Origin: Natronorubrum sediminis
Lineage (GTDB): Archaea; Halobacteriota; Halobacteria; Halobacteriales; Natrialbaceae
Assembly: GCF_900108095.1 (NCBI RefSeq)
Contig: NZ_FNWL01000002.1
Location: 62,001 to 126,000, forward strand
Reading direction: 5' to 3'
DNA length: 64,000 bases
Shown here: positions 9,067-18,441 of the stretch, piece after piece
How positions within the stretch are numbered: the first letter of the stretch is position 1
How the letters are laid out: each line of letters starts with the position of its first letter
Made by a program: the position numbers and the translations under genes
Notes under the pieces: model-generated
Told to the model about the DNA's origin: nothing
The model's database searches: none
The model's input: only the letters and a program-made list of their open reading frames with translations

Positions 9067-10401
9067 ATGTACGTCCTCGTCGTCGGCGCGGGGGAGGTCG
9101 GGAAGATGATCGCCTCTAATCTCGAGGACTCACACGACGTCGCGATGGTCGATCGAGATCCCGACATCGTCGACGACCTCACCTACACCTACGACGTGCT
9201 CGCCGTCGAGGGCGACGGCACGGACCTCGAGGTGCTTCACGAGGCGGGTCTCGAGAAGGCGGATCTCGTCGTCGCGTGTACCGACAACGACGAGACGAAC
9301 ATCGTCGTCTGTGGGACGGTCAAAACCGACAGCGACGCGTTCACGATCGCTCGAGTCCGGAACCGAACGTTACTCGACACCTGGCAGGGGTCACAGGGTG
9401 GATTCGGCGTCAACTTCATGGTCTGTACCGACTTGCTGGTCGCACAGACGATCTTTCGAATTTCGGGGTTCCCGCAGGCCCAGGACGTCGAGATGTTCGC
9501 CGGGGGACTCATCCGGATGGCCGAGTTCGAAATCGACGCGCAGAGCCCCCTCGTCGACCAACGCGTCAGCGAGGCCGACGAGTACGACTCGATGACGTTC
9601 GCCGGCGTCTTCAGGGGCGAAGAGATGATCGTCGCCCGCGGGGAGACCGTTTTCTGTGCGGGTGATCGAATCGTCGTCATCGGGAGCCCCGAGTCCGTCA
9701 AGGAGTTCGCGCTGGACGCCGTCTCCGATACGACCTCGCCGACGGAGGACGTCGTCATCGTCGGCGGCAGCGAAATCGGGTTTCAGGCCGCCCGCGAGTT
9801 CGAGGCCCACGGGTTCGAGCCGCGATTGATCGAACGAGAACACGACCGCGCCCGCGAAATTGCAGAGGCGCTCCCGAAGACGTTCGTCATGGAAAACGAC
9901 GCGACGGACCGGGAGTTCCTGGCCCGCGAACACATCGACGAAGCCGATATCGTCGTCGCCGCACTCGACAGCGACGAGAAGAATCTGCTCGTCTCCTTGC
10001 TGGCCCAGCGCGTCGGCGTCGACCGAACGGTCGCGATCATCGAGAACACGCAGTACACCGACCTCTTCGAGACCGTCGGGATCGACGTCGCGATCAACCC
10101 TCGTGAGGAGACCGCCGAGGAGATCATCCGCTTTACGCGCACGAATCAAACCGAGAAGATCGCCATGCTCGAGCACGACCGCGCCGAGGTCATCGAGGTC
10201 GAACTCGGCGAGGACAGTGCCTTGACTGGACGACCGATCGCGGAATCGATGGACGACCTGCCCAATTGCGTCGTCATTGGCGCGATTTCTCGCGGTGGCG
10301 ACCTCATCACCCCCCGCGGAACCACAGAGCCCCAACCCGGCGACCACGTCGTGCTCTTCGTCGACGCGACGGTGCTCGATGAAGTGTCTGCAGTGTTGTA
10401 G
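9067..10401 (+). CDS. trkA: Trk potassium uptake system regulatory protein TrkA
   Basis: 444-aa cytoplasmic K+-channel regulator with two RCK units. Each has a Rossmann NAD-binding N-domain (VVGAGEVGKMIASNLED at the N-terminus and VIVGGSEIGFQAAREF near residue 240) followed by a TrkA_C domain (about 130-220 and 360-444). The ATG at 9067 starts the first beta strand at once (MYVLVVGAGEVG), as is usual for TrkA; the open frame upstream has no such structure. It would control the TrkH channel encoded at 16858-18396, and sits in a potassium/amino-acid transport neighbourhood. Confidence 0.92.
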   Translation: MYVLVVGAGEVGKMIASNLEDSHDVAMVDRDPDIVDDLTYTYDVLAVEGDGTDLEVLHEAGLEKADLVVACTDNDETNIVVCGTVKTDSDAFTIARVRNRTLLDTWQGSQGGFGVNFMVCTDLLVAQTIFRISGFPQAQDVEMFAGGLIRMAEFEIDAQSPLVDQRVSEADEYDSMTFAGVFRGEEMIVARGETVFCAGDRIVVIGSPESVKEFALDAVSDTTSPTEDVVIVGGSEIGFQAAREFEAHGFEPRLIEREHDRAREIAEALPKTFVMENDATDREFLAREHIDEADIVVAALDSDEKNLLVSLLAQRVGVDRTVAIIENTQYTDLFETVGIDVAINPREETAEEIIRFTRTNQTEKIAMLEHDRAEVIEVELGEDSALTGRPIAESMDDLPNCVVIGAISRGGDLITPRGTTEPQPGDHVVLFVDATVLDEVSAVL

Positions 10402-10554
10402 CCACTACTCCCTCGAGCAGTCGGTTCTCTCGTTTGTCGGTCTGGTCGATTCGTCGTCACTCGAGCGGTCGCTCTCTCGTCTCGACAGTCGCTTCACGCG
10501 GACAGGGCGAACAAAAAGGGAGAATCCTTCAATGGGAGTCTCGTACCGGCGGCT

Positions 10555-11304
10555 ATGAGTATTCGCCTCGACGAGGTCAACAAACGGATTATCCACGCGT
10601 TGATGGGTGATGCCAGAAACACGTCTGCTCCCATGATCGCCGATGAGGTCGGCGTCTCACCGGCGACGATCCGAAACCGAATCTCCCAACTCGAGGACGC
10701 CGGGATCATCCGCGGCTACCACGCGAACGTCGATTTCGACACCGCAGATGAGATGTTGTCGACGCTCTACGTCGCGAGTGCATCTATCGAAGAACGGGTC
10801 CATCTCGCTCAACAGGCACGAACGATCACCGGCGTCGTCAACGTTCGCGAGTTCGTCGCTGGGCGAAAGAATCTCCACGTTCTCGCCGTCGGTGACGACG
10901 TCGAAGCGCTCAACGACGTCGCTCGAGAACTCGCGTCGCTCGGCATCGATATCGAGGACGAGAAGGTGCTCCGAACGGAGCAGTTTCAGGCGTACCATCC
11001 CTTCGGCCCCGTCGAAACTCCCCAGCAATTTTCGGATTACATCAGCCTCGCCGGTGGGAACGAAGTCGTCGAACTCACCGTCGACGACGATGCACCGATC
11101 GCCGATATGACCCTCGAGGAAGCCGGACGAGACGGGTTGCTCGAGGACGGCGTCCTCGTCGTCTCTATCGAACGAGATGACGAAGTCTTGACCCCACGCG
11201 GTGAAAGCGACGTTCGACCCGGCGACATTCTGACGGTGCTTTCTCGCGGCGGATTTTCAGAATCGACGTTCGACACTTTCGAATCCAGAACTGAGGTGAA
11301 CTAA
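10555..11304 (+). CDS. Lrp/AsnC-family HTH regulator fused to TrkA_C domain
   Basis: 249 aa. Residues 1-60 are an Lrp/AsnC helix-turn-helix (LDEVNKRIIHALMGDARNTS, then VSPATIRNRISQLEDAGII), residues about 65-150 an Lrp-like sensor region, and residues about 165-240 a TrkA_C (RCK_C) domain (VELTVDDDAPIADMTLEEAG, DEVLTPRGESDVRPGD). This combination suggests transcription control by a ligand also sensed by TrkA-type channels, possibly a cyclic nucleotide. It follows trkA by 153 bp and precedes an APC permease, so it is a good candidate regulator of this cluster (inference). Confidence 0.85.
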   Translation: MSIRLDEVNKRIIHALMGDARNTSAPMIADEVGVSPATIRNRISQLEDAGIIRGYHANVDFDTADEMLSTLYVASASIEERVHLAQQARTITGVVNVREFVAGRKNLHVLAVGDDVEALNDVARELASLGIDIEDEKVLRTEQFQAYHPFGPVETPQQFSDYISLAGGNEVVELTVDDDAPIADMTLEEAGRDGLLEDGVLVVSIERDDEVLTPRGESDVRPGDILTVLSRGGFSESTFDTFESRTEVN

Positions 11305-11455
11305 TCTTTTGAATCGATAGAAATAGCGCGTTAATTTCTGGTAATCCAGTACACTTATTTCTACAGCGGGCCTCACCGCACGTATATGCGTTTCCCGACC
11401 GAAGCGAATTTCGCGACGGATCGATTCGATGCATCACCTCGAACGCCGTCGCCTC

Positions 11456-11462
11456 GAGGTGA
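11456..11462 (+). promoter_or_regulatory. Shine-Dalgarno site deciding permease start
   Basis: GAGGTGA lies 8 nt before the ATG at 11471. An in-frame ATG at 11429 exists, but this site plus the homology of the paralogue at 16135 (which starts with the equivalent residues) favours 11471. A TATA-like CGTATATGCG near 11380-11389 would give a leader of about 60 nt. Confidence 0.5.
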
Positions 11463-11470
11463 GGCCGTCG

Positions 11471-13789
11471 ATGGCTGACTCCGATCAGGAACTCGCGCGC
11501 GACCTCGGTTTTCTCGAGGCGTACACCCTTGGACTTGGGACGATGATCGGTGCGGGAATCTTCGTGTTGCCTGGTATCGTCGCCGAGAGCGCGGGCCCGG
11601 CGAGCATGATATCGTTTATCATCGGCGGTGTCGTCGCCTTGCTGGCTGCCCTCTCGTTATCCGAACTGGCAACTGGGATGCCGAAAGCCGGCGGGAGCTA
11701 CTACTACGTGAACCACGCGCTCGGCAGTTTCTTCGGCACCATCGTCGGGTGGGGGATGTGGGCCGGATTGATGTTCGCGACCGCCTTCTATATGCTCGGT
11801 TTCGGCCAGTACTTGCTCGATCAACCCTCCGACGCGTTCGCCGTGATTCTGGCCGGACTCGTCATGGCGTCGCTCCTCGTGGCGATCAACTACCGCGGCG
11901 TCAAAGAGACGGGGTCGTTACAGAACGTCATCGTTATTCTGTTACTGGGGCTGATCGTCGTCTTCATCCTCGTCGGCTTGCTCGCGATCGATACGGACCT
12001 GCTCACGCCGTTCGTTCCGGAGGGTGAGGGGTATCCCGTCGTTGCAGCAACCGCAGGAACGGTGTTCGTCACCTTCATCGGCTTCGAAGTGATCGCGACC
12101 AGCGCCGAAGAGATTAAAAATCCCGGCCGCAACCTGCCGCTGTCGATGATCGCGGCCGTCGTCACGCCGACGATTCTCTACGTCCTCGTGATGCTCGTCA
12201 GCACGGGCACGCTTCCGATCCCCGACCTTGCAGAGTCGGACGTCCCTGTTGCCGACGTCGCTGCAACAGCCACCGACATGTTCGGGGCACTCGCTATCGG
12301 CGAGTACACGCTCGAGTTCGCGACCGTCGGCTCGGTGGTGATGATCACCGGTGCAATTCTGGCGACCATCTCCTCGGCGAACGCGTCGATTCTCTCGGCT
12401 GCCCGCGTCAACTTCGCGATGGGGCGAGACAAGATCCTCACGAACTGGCTCAACAAGATCCACGACGAGTACCGAACGCCGTATCGAGCAATTCTCGCGA
12501 CGGGTGCCGTTATCCTCACACTGATCGCCAGTCCGCTTCCGATCGATACGCTCGCGGACGTTGCGAGTTTCATGTTCCTCATCACGTACGCGCTCGTCCA
12601 CACCGCAGTCGTCGTTTTGCGACGGGCTGAGCCCGACGAGTACGAGCCGGACTTTCGGATCCCGTCGCTCCTCTACCCGATCGTACCAGCGCTTGGATTC
12701 ATCACGTGCATTGCAGTGATGCTCCAGATGGAACCGGTCGTGCAACTGATCGGCCTCGGAATCGTCGGGGTCGGCATCGCCTGGTATCACTTCTACGCGA
12801 AAGAGCAGGCCGTCTCGACGACGCTCATCGGCGAAGCGGTCGCCCCCCAGGAGACGGAGGCGGACGCGATCGACGACGGCTACCGCGTCGTCGTCCCCGT
12901 CTCGAACCCGAACACGCAACAGCCGCTGTTGAACTATGCGGCGGCGAGCGCCGCGAGTCAAGAGGCCCAAGCCGAACTCATCGCCGTCAACGTCATCGAG
13001 GTCCCACCGCAGACCTCGCCAGCCCAGATCGAATTCGAGGAAACGCGCGTCGAACGCCAGCAACAACTCCTCGAGAGCGTCCGGGACGTCGCCGAGGCCT
13101 TAGACGTCGCCGTCCGAACGCGCGCGATCGTCGCCCGGAGCGCCGAAGACACGCTCCTCTCGGTCATCGACGAGGAGGACGCCGACCACGTCCTGCTCGG
13201 CTGGGGTGGCGAGCGCCGACGCCGGGACGTTCTCTTCGGGTCGACGATCGACCCACTCCTCGAGCGTGCGCCGTGTGACGTGACGTTAGTCAAGGACCCG
13301 ACCGACTCGCCGGGGCGAATCGTTTCGCTCGCCGGCAGCGGTCCCCACGCCTCGACGTCCGCGCGCCGAGCGGGCGAACTTCACCGCGTGTTCGCCGACA
13401 GTTCGCTCACGCTGTTGAACGTCCAAACGGAACTGGACGACGCCACTGGAGACGACGTTGTCGAGGAAGGGAACGCTCCCATCGATCCGGTTGCCGTCGG
13501 CCGGGAAACTATCGATTCAGTCGCGGCTGACGCCGGTCTCGACTCGGCAGAGTACGACTCTCGAGTTGTCGTCGACGACGACGTGACCGGGGCACTCGTC
13601 GACGCCGCCGGCGAGTACGACACTATCGTGATCGGTGCAACGGGAACCAGCACCGTCGCGCAGGCGTTGTACGGTTCGATTCCACAACGCATCGTCGAAG
13701 AAAGCGACGGAGCAGTGATTATGTCCCGCGGCGAGCAGCGAGCGCCGCGAACGTTCCGTCAGGCGCTCGTCCAGCGCCTGGAACGCTAA
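11471..13789 (+). CDS. APC-family amino acid permease with two C-terminal USP domains
   Basis: 772 aa. The first 430 residues or so form a 12-helix APC transporter (TMIGAGIFVLPG in helix 1, then GGSYYYVNHALG, GFEVIATSAEEIKNPGRNLP, SSANASILSAARVNFAMGRD). The C-terminal third carries two universal-stress-protein units (about 470-610 and 620-760; second ends GATGTSTVAQALYGSIPQ), thought to bind nucleotides and gate transport. It probably imports amino acids or polyamines by proton or sodium symport. The convergent gene at 13811 is a paralogue of the same architecture, leaving only 21 bp between the stops. Confidence 0.85.
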   Translation: MADSDQELARDLGFLEAYTLGLGTMIGAGIFVLPGIVAESAGPASMISFIIGGVVALLAALSLSELATGMPKAGGSYYYVNHALGSFFGTIVGWGMWAGLMFATAFYMLGFGQYLLDQPSDAFAVILAGLVMASLLVAINYRGVKETGSLQNVIVILLLGLIVVFILVGLLAIDTDLLTPFVPEGEGYPVVAATAGTVFVTFIGFEVIATSAEEIKNPGRNLPLSMIAAVVTPTILYVLVMLVSTGTLPIPDLAESDVPVADVAATATDMFGALAIGEYTLEFATVGSVVMITGAILATISSANASILSAARVNFAMGRDKILTNWLNKIHDEYRTPYRAILATGAVILTLIASPLPIDTLADVASFMFLITYALVHTAVVVLRRAEPDEYEPDFRIPSLLYPIVPALGFITCIAVMLQMEPVVQLIGLGIVGVGIAWYHFYAKEQAVSTTLIGEAVAPQETEADAIDDGYRVVVPVSNPNTQQPLLNYAAASAASQEAQAELIAVNVIEVPPQTSPAQIEFEETRVERQQQLLESVRDVAEALDVAVRTRAIVARSAEDTLLSVIDEEDADHVLLGWGGERRRRDVLFGSTIDPLLERAPCDVTLVKDPTDSPGRIVSLAGSGPHASTSARRAGELHRVFADSSLTLLNVQTELDDATGDDVVEEGNAPIDPVAVGRETIDSVAADAGLDSAEYDSRVVVDDDVTGALVDAAGEYDTIVIGATGTSTVAQALYGSIPQRIVEESDGAVIMSRGEQRAPRTFRQALVQRLER

Positions 13790-13810
13790 GGCAGTCTTCG
13801 AGAGCCCGAT

Positions 13811-16135
13811 TCAGTCGTCGTCCGATCGACTGCCGATGAGACGATCCCAGAACGACCGTTCCGTCGGTCGCTCGGCGAGTAAGACGGAGCTTTCGACCTC
13901 GTTGACCACGCTGTAGGCCAACGATCCCCGGATGAGCCGCGAGAGGAGGCCGCGTCCGGTCGCGCCGAGGATGATCAACGAGTGGTCGCGCGCCGCCGTC
14001 GCGATGGCGTCTTCGACGTTGCCCGACGTATCGACTCGTATCGTCGCGTCCTCGAGGCCATGTTCCGTCGCCCACTCCGTCAGGAAGGCTTCGCCTTCGG
14101 CCTGGCTCTTCTCGTCGACGACGTGCAAGAGCGTGATCTCGCTGTCGAATTGCTCGCGGAGGTAGCCCGCGATTTCGGCGCTGAGGACGGAGTCCGGACC
14201 GCCAGCGGTTGGAACCAGGACGCGATCAGTCTCGAGGCCGCGGTCGTTCAGGACGAGGAAGTCACACGGGAGGTCGTGGGTCAACTCGTCGAGTGGCCGT
14301 TCGGCGCGCCCGGCACTCCACGGCCGATCTGGCCCCCAGCCCATGACGACGGTATCAGCGTGTTCGCGGCGGGCGACGTCGAACACTTCTTCGAACGAGC
14401 GGTGGGACGCGACCGTTCGAACCTCGACCGGCACGTCGAGGGTTTCCGTACTCTCGCGGACGTTCTCCATCAGGCGCTGTGACTCGTCGTCGATTCGCTG
14501 GACGTGTTCGGAACCTTCGACGAGTGGCGTCTGATCGGGCACCTCGACGATGTGGACGGCTTCGACGACGCCGTCGTTGGCCTTGGCGACCACGCTCGCC
14601 AGCGAGAGGAGATGGGATTCCGTTCGCGGGTTCGAAACTGGAACGACGACGGTGTGTTCGTTCTCAGCTTTCGGTTTGGCGACGTTCGCGGCCGAAACGG
14701 CGACGTCTGGCATCTCCTCGGTGCGAGAGAGGATGTAGTTGCTCAGGACGCCCTCGCGGTCGGTCTCGTGACGGGCGTAGATGCCGTACCAGATGAGTGC
14801 AGCGACGACGAACAGGAGGCTCAACGCGACCTCGATCATGTCCATGAACCCGATGAGGCCGAGCGACAGGACGATTCCGAGGATCGGCGTAATCGGGTAG
14901 AACGGGACCCTGAAGTCCGGATCGTAGTCGGGCACGTCCGCCTCGCGAAAGACGATCAACGCGGCGTTGATGAGCGCGTACACGATGAGGTGTAACGCGC
15001 TGGCGGCTTTCGAGAGCACCTCGAGGTTCTCGCCGAGCAAGATGATGAAGACGAGGATCATCCCGCCGGTGACGGCGATCGAGCGATACGGCGTCGCGAA
15101 GCGCGGGTGGATCTCGTTGAGCCAGTCGGTGACGATCTTGTCTCGGCCCATCGCGAAGTTGATCCGCGCGGAGGCGAGAATCGACGCGTTCGCACTCGAG
15201 GCCGTGGCTAACAGTGCAGCGAGCGTGATCGAGGTGACGCCGATGACGCCGAGGTTGTTCTCGAAGATGACTCCTGCCACGTCGGACATCGGTGTCTCCT
15301 CGCTGATCGCGTCGTAGGGGATGATCCCGATCATCAACGCGACGAGAATCGAGTAGATGATCATCACGATGACGACGCTGCCGATGATCGCGATGGGAAG
15401 GTTTCTGCCGGGATTCTCGAGTTCCTCGCCGATGGTCGCAATCTTCGCGTAGCCGAGGTAGGAGACGAATACGAGGGCGGTACCGGGCAACACTTCGCCG
15501 TAGCCGAGCGGGGCGAGGGTGCCGTCGGTCGTCACGGTTCCCCAGTCGAAGGAAAAGAAACCGACGAACGCGAAGACGGTGAGGATCGCGAGGAGCAGCG
15601 TGACGATGGCTGTCTGGATGCTCCCCGTCTCCTTCGCGCCGATGTAGTTGATGCCGACGAACGCGATTCCGGCGAGGAGCGCTCCGATCTGGATCTCGGT
15701 CAGGACGAGGGGCCCCAACGCGATGGTCGGAAGGAGGGCGAGTTCGCCGACGCCGGGAACCGGAACCACGACGCCGTCTAACAGCGTCGCGAGGTAGCCA
15801 CCGAACCCGATGCAGTAAAAGGCACTCGCGAAGGCGAGGCCGATCCAGTCGCCGACGCCGGAGATGGAGCCAAAGAGCGGCCCGAGCGCGCGATTGATGT
15901 AGTAGTACGCGCCGCCGGCTTTGGGCATCGCCGTCCCCAGTTCGCTCACCGAGAAGGCGTTTACGAGGGCGATCATTCCGCCGATGACGAACGAGAGGAC
16001 GACGATCGGACCCGCCTCCTGAGCGGCCTCACCCGGGAGGATGAAAATTCCCGCACCGACCATCGTCCCGATTCCAATCGCGAGCGCGGAAAACAAGCCT
16101 AGGTCTTTCGCAAGTTCCTCGTCAGCCCCAGTCAT
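13811..16135 (-). CDS. APC-family amino acid permease with two C-terminal USP domains (paralogue)
   Basis: 774 aa, same layout as its convergent neighbour: helix-1 motif TMVGAGIFILPGEAAQEAG, KAGGAYYYINRALGPLFG, GYAKIATIGEELENPGRNLP, SSANASILASARINFAMGRD, then two USP units (about 490-610 and 625-755; the last with ILGATGRGLLSRLIRGSLAYSVV, ATP-binding-like GATGRG). Sequence identity between the two is clearly high in the transporter part but low in the tail, so the tails may sense different signals. A GAGGTGA ribosome site lies 7 nt upstream of the ATG at 16135. Confidence 0.85.
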   Translation of the reverse strand: MTGADEELAKDLGLFSALAIGIGTMVGAGIFILPGEAAQEAGPIVVLSFVIGGMIALVNAFSVSELGTAMPKAGGAYYYINRALGPLFGSISGVGDWIGLAFASAFYCIGFGGYLATLLDGVVVPVPGVGELALLPTIALGPLVLTEIQIGALLAGIAFVGINYIGAKETGSIQTAIVTLLLAILTVFAFVGFFSFDWGTVTTDGTLAPLGYGEVLPGTALVFVSYLGYAKIATIGEELENPGRNLPIAIIGSVVIVMIIYSILVALMIGIIPYDAISEETPMSDVAGVIFENNLGVIGVTSITLAALLATASSANASILASARINFAMGRDKIVTDWLNEIHPRFATPYRSIAVTGGMILVFIILLGENLEVLSKAASALHLIVYALINAALIVFREADVPDYDPDFRVPFYPITPILGIVLSLGLIGFMDMIEVALSLLFVVAALIWYGIYARHETDREGVLSNYILSRTEEMPDVAVSAANVAKPKAENEHTVVVPVSNPRTESHLLSLASVVAKANDGVVEAVHIVEVPDQTPLVEGSEHVQRIDDESQRLMENVRESTETLDVPVEVRTVASHRSFEEVFDVARREHADTVVMGWGPDRPWSAGRAERPLDELTHDLPCDFLVLNDRGLETDRVLVPTAGGPDSVLSAEIAGYLREQFDSEITLLHVVDEKSQAEGEAFLTEWATEHGLEDATIRVDTSGNVEDAIATAARDHSLIILGATGRGLLSRLIRGSLAYSVVNEVESSVLLAERPTERSFWDRLIGSRSDDD

Positions 16136-16308
16136 CGGCGCTGTTCACCTCGTTTATCCCCGTTCCTGTAGAATTGTCCTCGCATACTATCGTACTCGTC
16201 CTCGAGGGCTGTCGCGTGTTGACTCCGAACTGTCAGTCGAGGTCGGAGATGCGCTGTCCGGGTCCCTTCCGTTTCCGCCGCTGTGCAGCCCCCTCGAAAA
16301 CATACACG

Positions 16309-16322
16309 TGGCAAGTGCCACC
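16309..16322. repeat. 14-bp palindrome upstream of second permease
   Basis: GTGGCA-ag-TGCCAC, perfect 6-bp arms, about 175 bp before the permease start at 16135. It could be an operator; no second copy was noticed nearby. The open frame across this stretch has no haloarchaeal character. Confidence 0.35.
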
Positions 16323-16421
16323 TACTTCTTAATACTGTTCGTTTCCGGACCCCGGCTAGTTCGAGGAGTGTTGACCCCGCAATGCAGCGATTCCCTGTCA
16401 CACTTCGATAGAGTGCAACCG

Positions 16422-16637
16422 TTATCGCGTCGACTCCGGTGTCGAGCGAAAGAGAATTCGCGTAATTGCCCAGAGAACCCACCCGAAGACGATTGCGGTG
16501 AAGATCCCCATCTCGAGGCGGACGAACGTTCCGTGCCAGATCGTGAGCACGGTCGCGACGATGACGATCGTGCTAACGGTAACGGTGAAGACGTCGAAAA
16601 ACGACGTCGGTTGCCGGAGACTGGGGACTCTCGTCAT
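16422..16637 (-). CDS. Small two-helix membrane protein
   Basis: 71 aa starting MTRVPSLRQP, with two hydrophobic segments (about residues 13-34 and 42-60; VIVATVLTIW and FTAIVFGWVLWAITRI) and a basic end. I do not recognise a family. The ATG at 16637 is preferred to 16685 because the hydrophobic domain then begins after a short polar leader. It lies between the second permease and trkH. Real but of unknown function. Confidence 0.55.
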   Translation of the reverse strand: MTRVPSLRQPTSFFDVFTVTVSTIVIVATVLTIWHGTFVRLEMGIFTAIVFGWVLWAITRILFRSTPESTR

Positions 16638-16830
16638 ACGGTGCTCACTCGTATCTTCTACCCGGGAGACCGTAAATAGCCACAACGACGAAAGCTGTTA
16701 GCTTCGTTGGTGTCTGCAGTCTCCATCCCCTCGCCTGCTACGCGACAGTCGTTTCAAATCCTGTAGATAGTAGAATTATGTGTCGATAGCACGTTAGAAC
16801 GCTCGTAATTTTGGCATCGTACCCACCACT

Positions 16831-16866
16831 GGCTAACCCATGAATATAGGCTAACCCATGAATATA
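16831..16866 (+). repeat. 18-bp perfect tandem duplication over the trkH start
   Basis: GGCTAACCCATGAATATA occurs twice in direct succession (16831-16848 and 16849-16866). Each copy holds an ATG; the first (16840) opens a four-codon frame M-N-I-G and stops at TAA 16852-16854, the second (16858) is the trkH start. A TAATTTT box at about 16805-16811 would start transcription just before the first ATG. Confidence 0.85.
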
Positions 16867-18396
16867 CGCGTTGATTGGCGGGCGAGTGTCTCTCTCACCG
16901 GTACGATCTGTAAATACCTCGCTCTTGCACTCTTCGTCCCGCTCGCCGTGGCCGTCGTCTACCAACGCGATATCTTGGTCTTCGTGGTGACGATCGTGAT
17001 CACCGTCACGATCGGTCTCTTACTCGAGCAAGTCGATCCCGACCCCGAGTTACGGCCTCGAGAGGCGATGTTACTGGTGGCGCTCTCCTGGTTCGCCGTT
17101 GCGATTCTCGGGGCGATTCCGTACCTGCTCGCGACCGTCGGGACGGACTCGTCGCTCGCGCACCCGGTGAACGCGCTTTTCGAATCCATGTCCGGATTCA
17201 CGACGACCGGGGCAACCGTGATGGACGAAATTTCGACCGATCGGTACTCACACGCACTCTTGTTGTGGCGACAGATGACCCAATGGCTCGGCGGGATGGG
17301 AATCATCGTGTTGATGATCGCCATCTTACCGAAACTCGCGGTCAACGGCGCGCAACTGATCCAGATCGAATCACCGGGACCCGAATTCCAGAGACTCACG
17401 CCGAGAATCGCCGAAACGGCGCGTATTCTCTGGGCGGTTTACTTCGGGTTTACGCTCGCTCTCGCCGCCTTGCTTTACGGCCTCAACCTCGCCGGTCTCG
17501 CACCGAATATGACGGCGTACAACGCCCTCGCACACAGTTTCACGACGCTACCGACCGGCGGATTTTCGCCCGAGTCGAACAGCATCGCGGCGTTCTCTGG
17601 GGCCGTCCAGTGGGTTCTCATCCCGTTTATGGTCGTCGCGGGGACGAACTTCGCGCTCTTCTGGTATCTGTTGCGGGGTGAACCTCGACGATTTCTCGAG
17701 AACACCGAATTCCGGGCCTACGCAGGTGTGATCGTCGTTTTCACGGGGGTCGTCGGTGGGATGCTCTACAGCGGCGCAGCCCCAGCACTCGGCGAACTGG
17801 GTGGCACGACCGAAGGCTCCGGCGAGAGCGCCCTCCGTCACGGACTCTTTCAGATCGTTTCGCTGCTCAACTCGACCGGATTCGCAACCAGTGACTTCGC
17901 GGCGTGGGATTCGACCGCCCAGTTCATGTTGCTCACCGCGATGTTCGTCGGCGGCAGCGCCGGATCGACCGGCGGCGGGATCAAGATCATCCGCTGGCTC
18001 GTCATCTGGAAAGTCGCCCGCCGGGAACTGGTCACCGCCGCACACCCCGAGGCCGTCAAACCGATCCGTCTCGGTGGGTACGTCATCGACGAGGACGTCA
18101 CTCGTGGCGTGCTTGGCTTCACCCTTCTCTATCTCCTCGTGTTCGTCGCCGCGACGGTGTTCATCGTGCTCGATTCGGCACGTGTGGGCACCTCCCTCAC
18201 CGTCCTCGAGGCCATCAGCGCGAGCATCGCAACGATCGGCAATATCGGCCCTGGCTTCGGGACACTCGGCCCGTTCGGGAGTTACCTCGAATTCCCGACG
18301 ACGTCGAAACTCGTGATGATCTTTCTCATGTGGATCGGTCGCCTCGAGATCATTCCGGTCCTCGTGTTGTTCACCGGTGCGTTCTGGAAACGCTGA
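16858..18396 (+). CDS. trkH: TrkH-family potassium uptake channel
   Basis: 512-aa membrane protein, the K+-conducting subunit of the Trk system. The four pore loops can be read: FESMSGFTTTGATVMD (about 105-120), FTTLPTGGFSPESNS (about 225-240), LLNSTGFATSDFAAWD (about 335-350) and IATIGNIGPGFGTLGP (about 455-470), each carrying the selectivity-filter Gly. Start ATG 16858 is the second copy of a duplicated start region. TrkA, its expected gating ring, is encoded 6.5 kb upstream on the same strand. Confidence 0.92.
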   Translation: MNIRVDWRASVSLTGTICKYLALALFVPLAVAVVYQRDILVFVVTIVITVTIGLLLEQVDPDPELRPREAMLLVALSWFAVAILGAIPYLLATVGTDSSLAHPVNALFESMSGFTTTGATVMDEISTDRYSHALLLWRQMTQWLGGMGIIVLMIAILPKLAVNGAQLIQIESPGPEFQRLTPRIAETARILWAVYFGFTLALAALLYGLNLAGLAPNMTAYNALAHSFTTLPTGGFSPESNSIAAFSGAVQWVLIPFMVVAGTNFALFWYLLRGEPRRFLENTEFRAYAGVIVVFTGVVGGMLYSGAAPALGELGGTTEGSGESALRHGLFQIVSLLNSTGFATSDFAAWDSTAQFMLLTAMFVGGSAGSTGGGIKIIRWLVIWKVARRELVTAAHPEAVKPIRLGGYVIDEDVTRGVLGFTLLYLLVFVAATVFIVLDSARVGTSLTVLEAISASIATIGNIGPGFGTLGPFGSYLEFPTTSKLVMIFLMWIGRLEIIPVLVLFTGAFWKR

Positions 18397-18441
18397 GGCG
18401 AGGCGTCTCCGTCGGTCGTCCGCAGAAATAGTCGCCGGCGA

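Noticed and set aside
11942..13066. 374-codon antisense frame inside the first APC permease
   Set aside because: Arg/Asp-biased shadow of a clear transporter gene.
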